Part shown: positions 59,672-64,000 of the stretch, one piece after another | Numbering within the stretch: position 1 is the stretch's first letter | Layout of the letters: each line of letters opens with the position of its first letter | Assembly: GCA_017626555.1 (NCBI GenBank) | Contig: JAGAIM010000129.1 | Location: 1 to 64,000 of the forward strand | DNA from: Bacteroidales bacterium | Lineage (GTDB): Bacteria > Bacteroidota > Bacteroidia > Bacteroidales > UBA932 | Reading direction: 5' to 3' | DNA: 64,000 bases | Position numbers and translations under genes: made by a program | Notes under the pieces: generated by a model | Databases searched by the model: none | The model's input: only the letters and a program-made list of their open reading frames with translations | What the model was told of the DNA's origin: nothing

Positions 59672-61156
59672 TTATTGTTCTCTTACTTCAATAAGGTAAT
59701 TTCTCTCAAAGATAGGAGTTATGAACGGATCTGCACCATCGATTGTGAAAGATTTCTTGTCGTCAGACGCATATTCGGTCACAACGTATGTCTTTTCAGG
59801 GTCAAGGCCTCTGAGTCCGATCCTTTCTCCGTTCCAGGAATCGGCATAGAATGCATAATACATAGCGCCGTCCTTAGCAATCACGTGAGTTTCAGGTACA
59901 TCGAAACGGATGTCGTAGAGGTTGAGATATTCGCCCTTCGAAAGCATCTTCTCGTTATAGATGCCGACCCATTTCTTGAGTGCGGCTTCTTTCTCCGGAG
60001 TGAGGAGATAGCCGTCACCCCTTACGTTAGGGTTTGGCTTAGGCCAGGTGAATTTCGAACCGATGACACCGCCGATGCCGATCTGTGTACCGTAGTCGTC
60101 CCTGTTGTCGCTGAGTTCGATGTGGTCTGCATAATATGCCATCTCCGGACACATCGCACCATATACCTTTCTCTTCATACGGATCTGTGCGCTTGAGGTC
60201 GGATCGGAAGCCACAGCCTGGTTCATATGAGGAGTAAGGAAGAAGTTCATAGCGCATCCGCAAGGACAGATCTGTACCACAGAATAAGGCTTGATTTCAC
60301 GTGCGCGGTCGAAAATGCCCTGGAAGAACTCAGGAAGTTTCTCAACCGACTCCTCCGGATATTCAAGATGACTGTGACGATTGTGGTCAGGAAGGCAGCA
60401 GTTAAGGTGCTGGCCGTCAAGTTTGAGACCGTCGAAGCCCCACTCGTCAATGAATCTATCGACAAGACCGATTGTATATTTCATTGTAGCAGGGTTCACA
60501 GGAGAAAGATACCAACTGTCCCACCAGGTGATGTATTCCGGTGCTCCCTGATGATCCTGAAGGAGCATTTCAGGATGCTCGCGAAGTATCCTGGTGTCAG
60601 GGTCTGCCGCCAGTGGTGCCCACCACAACTTTGCTTTCAGACCGTATGAGTGGATGGCGTCGGTGATGCGGCGCATATCCTTGGTTCCGTTGAAACGGTT
60701 GTTGGTCTCCCAGTCACCCTCGGCAATCTGGAAACCGTCGTCCACGTCAACCCACTTGAATCCGAGTTCCTTCACCTTTGGAAGCGTACCGAGAACCTCA
60801 TCTACAGTGAATGTCCTTTCGTATCCCCAGGCGCACCATACGGCCTCGAATGCTTCAGGCTCCGATGCCTGAGGAACATATCCTTCGTATGCTTCCATAT
60901 ATTCTGCAAACTGACGGAGCGGGCCGAAGAAGTCACCCTTTCCTACCGAGATGAACTGCCTCCAGGTGTTGAGAGTGTCGCCTTTTTCCATAAGCACCGG
61001 CTCTTCGAATTCCTGAAGGAGCGACATTGTGGCATAATTCTCATAGCGGACCTTCTTCACCGGCATAGAAATAAGTTTGAGATCAGGCTCTACGAGACCG
61101 GTGGAAATGTTTGCGTCGCGTCTCCAGAGAGTTACCATAGGGATACCCCCCCCCAT
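59672..61156 (-). CDS. GH36-type alpha-galactosidase, catalytic fragment
   Basis: This 494-codon frame holds most of the enzyme. The barrel includes FKWVDVDDGFQIAEGDW, AKLWWAPLAADP, and the strand WGFDGLKLDGQHL carrying the likely nucleophile aspartate. VVQICPCGCAMNF and AVASDPTSSAQIRMKR lie in the acid/base region, and a C-terminal beta domain follows. GH36 enzymes release terminal alpha-galactose, as in blood group B or alpha-Gal epitopes. In the present G9 state an ATG directly abuts the tract, so weak re-initiation is conceivable, but the product would lack a signal peptide. GH109 follows 13 bp downstream. Confidence 0.85.
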   Translation of the reverse strand: MGGGIPMVTLWRRDANISTGLVEPDLKLISMPVKKVRYENYATMSLLQEFEEPVLMEKGDTLNTWRQFISVGKGDFFGPLRQFAEYMEAYEGYVPQASEPEAFEAVWCAWGYERTFTVDEVLGTLPKVKELGFKWVDVDDGFQIAEGDWETNNRFNGTKDMRRITDAIHSYGLKAKLWWAPLAADPDTRILREHPEMLLQDHQGAPEYITWWDSWYLSPVNPATMKYTIGLVDRFIDEWGFDGLKLDGQHLNCCLPDHNRHSHLEYPEESVEKLPEFFQGIFDRAREIKPYSVVQICPCGCAMNFFLTPHMNQAVASDPTSSAQIRMKRKVYGAMCPEMAYYADHIELSDNRDDYGTQIGIGGVIGSKFTWPKPNPNVRGDGYLLTPEKEAALKKWVGIYNEKMLSKGEYLNLYDIRFDVPETHVIAKDGAMYYAFYADSWNGERIGLRGLDPEKTYVVTEYASDDKKSFTIDGADPFITPIFERNYLIEVREQ

Positions 61157-61697
61157 AATCGGTGTTGTTCATTCCCAGGTAATTCTTCTGATAGAAACTT
61201 TCTTCCACAGGAAGGATCCAGTCGTCACGTCTGGAAGAAGAAGTAGGCTGGAACGACCAGATGGTCTCGTCTGATGTTACGTTGAGTTTGTTCGATTCGA
61301 GAGCCTTGACTGTGAGGATCTTGTCGGAATGATTCACATAACTGCTGCTGACAAGCACCATACCTTCGAACTCGTCCAGAGTCTTGATTGTAAGGATCTT
61401 CTCGATGTCATAGCCGTTTTCATCCCAGGTTCCGTAAAGAGTGTATGTCTTTCCTTCTTCACAAACACATTCCTTGACATCGCGAAGTTTCCAGTTGTCG
61501 ATCACCGCTTCGTCGGCCACAAGCGCATCTGCGGCCTGAAAGTCTGAATGATATTCACCGGCACCTTCCGCTGTGGATACGACCTTATAGTGCATATTGC
61601 CGTTTACCGAAAGAGTCAGATCGCCGCTCTCGATGACGGTATTGCAGCATCCGCACACAAGCAGACCCGCCGCAACGATTCTGAAAAAGTTTTTCAT
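61083..61697 (-). CDS. GH36-type enzyme, N-terminal fragment
   Basis: From ATG 61697 this frame encodes a signal peptide with a Cys-rich end (LLVCGCC) and the N-terminal beta-sandwich of GH36 (DLTLSVNGNMHYKVVS, WSFQPTSSSRRDDWILP). It runs out of frame at the G9 tract, adding about 20 foreign residues to give 204 in total. The original protein continues in the frame of the next entry. It begins 10 bp after the PfkB kinase gene. The fragment has no catalytic domain. Confidence 0.8.
   Translation of the reverse strand: MKNFFRIVAAGLLVCGCCNTVIESGDLTLSVNGNMHYKVVSTAEGAGEYHSDFQAADALVADEAVIDNWKLRDVKECVCEEGKTYTLYGTWDENGYDIEKILTIKTLDEFEGMVLVSSSYVNHSDKILTVKALESNKLNVTSDETIWSFQPTSSSRRDDWILPVEESFYQKNYLGMNNTDYGGGYPYGNSLETRRKHFHRSRRA
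61146..61154. repeat. G9 homopolymer tract (C9 on + strand) in the GH36 gene
   Basis: Nine identical bases mark the exact point where the reading frame shifts. Removing one restores a full-length enzyme. Tracts of this length are prone to slipped-strand length changes. Confidence 0.95.
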
Positions 61698-61707
61698 ATA
61701 GATTGTC

Positions 61708-62661
61708 TTAAAGAAGTTCCACGTTGAATCTTTCCCTGGCAGTCTTTTCTGCAGCCTCACGGGAGGTGAATGCTCCAGTTCCGCCGGCACCAGTCGTGTT
61801 GATGGCTCCGGTGAGGTTTCCGTTGATCTGGCATTCCTCCAGAGTATGTCCTGCCACAAAAGCGCTGAGGAATCCGGAATTGAAACTGTCGCCTGCTCCG
61901 ATTGCATCGACAACCTCAGTGTTGAGGAATGAAGGGGCAAAATTGCGGCTTCCGTCCTTCCTTATCAGGAGGGAACCTTTCGAACCCATCTTTACGACCA
62001 TTGCCATTCCAAGGTATGGAAGTACGGCAGCAATGGCCTGCTCGATGTCCGATGTGCCTGTAAGAGCCATAAGTTCCTTTTCGTTAGGCATAAAGACAGT
62101 GACGTAAGGAAGTACCTTCTTCCAGTCCATCTCCCATTTCTCCACAGGATCCCACTGTGTGTCCAAAGAAACGGTCACTCCGTTTTCGTGAGCCTTGGCC
62201 AGCACCTTGTCCAGATCTCTGAGGAGTGCACTCTGCATAAAGAGGCAGGACAGATGAATATGCTTTGTCTCAGTGAACACTTCAGGATTGATGTCGTCGA
62301 ATCCCATCACATTCATCGCACCCTGATAGGTAAGATTGGCTCTATCTTCGTCGTAATTCATCACTAAGGTCGCACCGGTGGCTACCGACTCGTTTCTTTT
62401 GAGATATTCGGTGTTGACTCCGCTTGCGGTGAGGGATTCGCAGCATAGATTGCCGAAGATGTCGTTTCCGATCATTCCCACGAAGCAGACTTTGCTTCCT
62501 ATCGCTGCTGCATTTGCTGCAAAGATCGTCGTGCTTCCGCCAAGTGTTACGGTCATATCAGAAGCAAATTTCTCCTTGCCGATTTCTGGCTCGGACTCTA
62601 TTCCGTTGAGGATGATGTCAACGTTCACATCGCCAATTGCTGCAATGTCAAATCTTTTCAT
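61708..62661 (-). CDS. PfkB-family carbohydrate kinase
   Basis: The 317-residue kinase begins FDIAAIGDVNVDIILNGIES and carries TVTLGGSTTIFAANAAAIGS (sugar site) and the catalytic signature DAIGAGDSFNSGFL near residue 255. PfkB kinases phosphorylate furanoses, ketoses or nucleosides; the glycine motif GGST instead of GGKG argues against ribokinase. It is the first gene of the GH36-GH109-CBM9-NahK operon and is divergent from the DeoR-type regulator. It may phosphorylate an intermediate of galactose or amino-sugar breakdown, for example a tagatose derivative; the substrate is not decided by sequence. Confidence 0.85.
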   Translation of the reverse strand: MKRFDIAAIGDVNVDIILNGIESEPEIGKEKFASDMTVTLGGSTTIFAANAAAIGSKVCFVGMIGNDIFGNLCCESLTASGVNTEYLKRNESVATGATLVMNYDEDRANLTYQGAMNVMGFDDINPEVFTETKHIHLSCLFMQSALLRDLDKVLAKAHENGVTVSLDTQWDPVEKWEMDWKKVLPYVTVFMPNEKELMALTGTSDIEQAIAAVLPYLGMAMVVKMGSKGSLLIRKDGSRNFAPSFLNTEVVDAIGAGDSFNSGFLSAFVAGHTLEECQINGNLTGAINTTGAGGTGAFTSREAAEKTARERFNVELL

Positions 62662-62702
62662 ATTGTATGAGGTTGTTTTTTTTAGTGTATATGTAGCATA
62701 CG

Positions 62703-62895
62703 CAAAAGTAAAATATAATTTCTGAAACTTTCGATTCTTTTCGAATTATTTTTGCGAACCTTTCGTTTCGAAACCATATTCGAAATATATCTCATTATTT
62801 ATTTCTCAGATTTTTAGTCATTTAGTAGATATTTTTTGTATCCCGGGAATGTATTTCGTACGGTTTTGAAATATCATTTATAAGTGCTATCTTTG
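62703..62895. promoter_or_regulatory. Divergent promoter region with repeated TTTCGA motifs
   Basis: The PfkB side has TACTTTTG (62703-62710, minus). The regulator side has TTTTG (62864-62868), 19 bp, and TATCTTTG (62888-62895, plus), an excellent match to the consensus. Between them TCGA cores occur at 62731, 62741, 62768 and 62780, including the palindrome TTTCGAAA (62766-62773). These are good candidates for DeoR-family operators beside the kinase promoter. Confidence 0.65.
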
Positions 62896-62917
62896 CATTG
62901 CAAAACCAAAACCGATT

Positions 62918-63715
62918 ATGGAAAATGTTGTGATGTCTTCTAACGGGAGGCGTAGTGCCATCCTGCAGATGCTCAAGCAGGATTCAAATGTATCCGTTGC
63001 AGAATTGAGCAAACGTTTCGGAGTCTCTGAAGTAACCATCAGAAAGGATCTTAATCTTCTCAAGGAGAGAAATCTTCTTGTGAGGACACGTGGTGGTGCC
63101 ATCCGTCAGGGAATCGGTGTGCAGGAGGACGAGATGAATATCCGTTTCAAAAGTCTGACACATTTTCGTGAGAAGCAGGCAATAGGACGTGCTGCGGCCG
63201 GTCTGATCGAAGATGGTGATACCATTCTTCTCGATTCCGGCACGACCACATTCCAGGTGGCGGCAAATCTCCATAAGTTCAAGAATCTGACCATCCTCAC
63301 CAATGCCATCAATGTGGCTCGTGAGGTTCTGTCATACAAGCGTTTCAACGTAATCCTACTGGGTGGCAACATCAGGAACAGCAGCGAATCTGTAGTCGGC
63401 GCACTTGCAGAGTCCAATCTCAAGATGTTCTATTGCGACAAACTTTTCCTGGGAGTGGATTCATTCAATATAGAGACCGGACTTTCGACTCCGAGTGTTG
63501 AGGAGGCCAATATCAATCAGATAATGATATCACGTTCACGCAAGACCATAGCAGTGTTCGACTCCAGCAAGGTCAACAAAAGGGCATTGGCATTCATAGC
63601 CAATGTTGACAAGATCGACACGGTGGTCACCGATGACGGAATGGATAAATCCGTCCGATCGCAACTAAAGGCTATGAATGTGGAAGTTATGGCCGTGAAG
63701 CCGGATCTTTATTGA
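62918..63715 (+). CDS. DeoR/GlpR-family transcriptional regulator
   Basis: The 265-residue regulator has the N-terminal DeoR winged helix: RRSAILQMLKQDSNVSVAEL, KRFGVSEVTIRKDL, and LLVRTRGGAI (residues about 10-62). The C-terminal sugar-phosphate-sensing domain shows GDTILLDSGTTTFQVA, LTILTNAINVA, VILLGGNIRN and LFLGVDSFNIETGL. DeoR regulators usually repress sugar genes until a phosphorylated intermediate binds. Its placement next to the PfkB-GH36-GH109 operon and the TTTCGA motifs between them imply control of that operon. The start follows a consensus promoter by 22 bp. Confidence 0.93.
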   Translation: MENVVMSSNGRRSAILQMLKQDSNVSVAELSKRFGVSEVTIRKDLNLLKERNLLVRTRGGAIRQGIGVQEDEMNIRFKSLTHFREKQAIGRAAAGLIEDGDTILLDSGTTTFQVAANLHKFKNLTILTNAINVAREVLSYKRFNVILLGGNIRNSSESVVGALAESNLKMFYCDKLFLGVDSFNIETGLSTPSVEEANINQIMISRSRKTIAVFDSSKVNKRALAFIANVDKIDTVVTDDGMDKSVRSQLKAMNVEVMAVKPDLY

Positions 63716-63724
63716 CCGGTTCCG

Positions 63725-64000
63725 TCAGTCTGCTTTTGTGAACCTTGGAAGACGTGAGAGCGGCACATCGATGATGTAAGTCCTGCCTCCTTTGTATTTC
63801 TTTCCATTCTCATCGACCCACTTTCCTTTCGGTAATTTCACTGAGCGTGAAGTGCCCGGATCCGACATTGGTGCGACCAGATAACGGTCGCCCAGCATAT
63901 ACTGGTCGTTACAGTCCTCGAATCCTTCTCCCGGGAACATATAGTCCATACAGCGTACGATCGGCTCTCCGGTTCTTGATGAAATCTCTGCCTGTTCAAG
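63725..64000 (-). CDS. Glycoside hydrolase family 31 enzyme, C-terminal part (runs off window)
   Basis: The open frame continues from the right edge to a stop at 63725, giving the last 91 residues. IVRCMDYMFPGEGF, QYMLGDRYLVAPMSDPGT and SRSVKLPKGKWVDENGKK match the end of the GH31 catalytic barrel and the following proximal beta domain of alpha-glucosidase or alpha-xylosidase type enzymes. The catalytic residues lie outside the window. It converges with the DeoR gene, 9 bp apart. Confidence 0.82.
   Translation of the reverse strand, partial: LEQAEISSRTGEPIVRCMDYMFPGEGFEDCNDQYMLGDRYLVAPMSDPGTSRSVKLPKGKWVDENGKKYKGGRTYIIDVPLSRLPRFTKAD

Larger units (their letters stand above)
59672..61697 (-). 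pseudogene. GH36 alpha-galactosidase gene split by a G9 tract
   Basis: Two open frames, 61083-61697 and 59672-61156, encode the N- and C-terminal parts of one GH36-type enzyme and are offset by one base. At 61146-61154 the minus strand has nine G residues. With eight, the frame reads on as DYGGGIPMVTLW and gives a continuous protein of 674 residues, a usual GH36 length. The gene is therefore either phase-variable and off in this copy, a recent pseudogene, or a sequencing error. Confidence 0.85.

Overview
The window looks like a chromosomal segment from a member of Bacteroidota, most likely Bacteroidales. The evidence is three complete SusC/SusD outer-membrane glycan-uptake pairs, a 1279-residue one-protein hybrid two-component regulator, a DUF6377-type regulator, many Sec lipoproteins, weak ribosome binding sites, and repeated use of the Bacteroidota promoter signature (TTTG, about 19 bp, TAnnTTTG). 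Species cannot be named from the sequence. No rRNA, CRISPR array, intact insertion sequence or prophage was seen.

Layout. 1-667: tail of an unknown gene, tRNA-Leu(CAA) with its terminator and promoter, and a 39-bp repeat present twice. 668-5281: shikimate genes aroB, a fused aroD-aroA, and aroC. 5406-10087: an esterase, an ECF sigma factor operon (sigma, likely anti-sigma, outer-membrane barrel, DUF4252 protein) interrupted by a 206-bp MITE-like element, and a mechanosensitive channel. 10088-11511: a radical SAM activase-like enzyme with a Cys-rich membrane partner. 11795-19965: a beta-glucan-type locus (SusC, SusD, GH30, surface glycan-binding protein). 20155-22503: a RelB/DinJ-PIN toxin-antitoxin pair overlapping a DUF6377 regulator. 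22511-39118 (minus): a hybrid two-component regulator followed, in reading order from the right, by a nine-gene run of ROK kinase, NagB-like deaminase, sugar MFS permease, ThuA, GH9, ThuA, GH18, SusC and SusD, read here as a chito-oligosaccharide or glucosamine locus. 39276-41305: a DUF456 protein, a complex palindromic repeat and an aminopeptidase P. 41444-54817: a ribose/nucleoside-type locus (LacI regulator divergent from ribokinase, GRP sugar transporter, SusC, SusD, BACON-FISUMP lipoprotein, two related propeller-like lipoproteins, nucleoside hydrolase, sialidase-like protein). 54836-63715: a host-glycan-type locus (DUF4434 protein, NahK-like kinase, CBM9-like protein, GH109, frameshifted GH36, PfkB kinase, divergent DeoR regulator). 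63725-64000: the end of a GH31 gene.

How it works together. Most of the window is carbohydrate scavenging, each locus pairing surface uptake or hydrolysis with cytoplasmic phosphorylation and its own regulator. The most notable points are: a G9 tract that throws a GH36 alpha-galactosidase out of frame by one base, with a G8 tract in frame near the start of a SusC gene (possible slipped-strand switching); a rus-like ribose locus with two lipoproteins that I cannot place in a known glycosidase family; a glucosamine-type operon with GH9 and GH18 but no visible GlcNAc-6-phosphate deacetylase; and a radical SAM / Cys-rich protein pair without a glycyl-radical partner.
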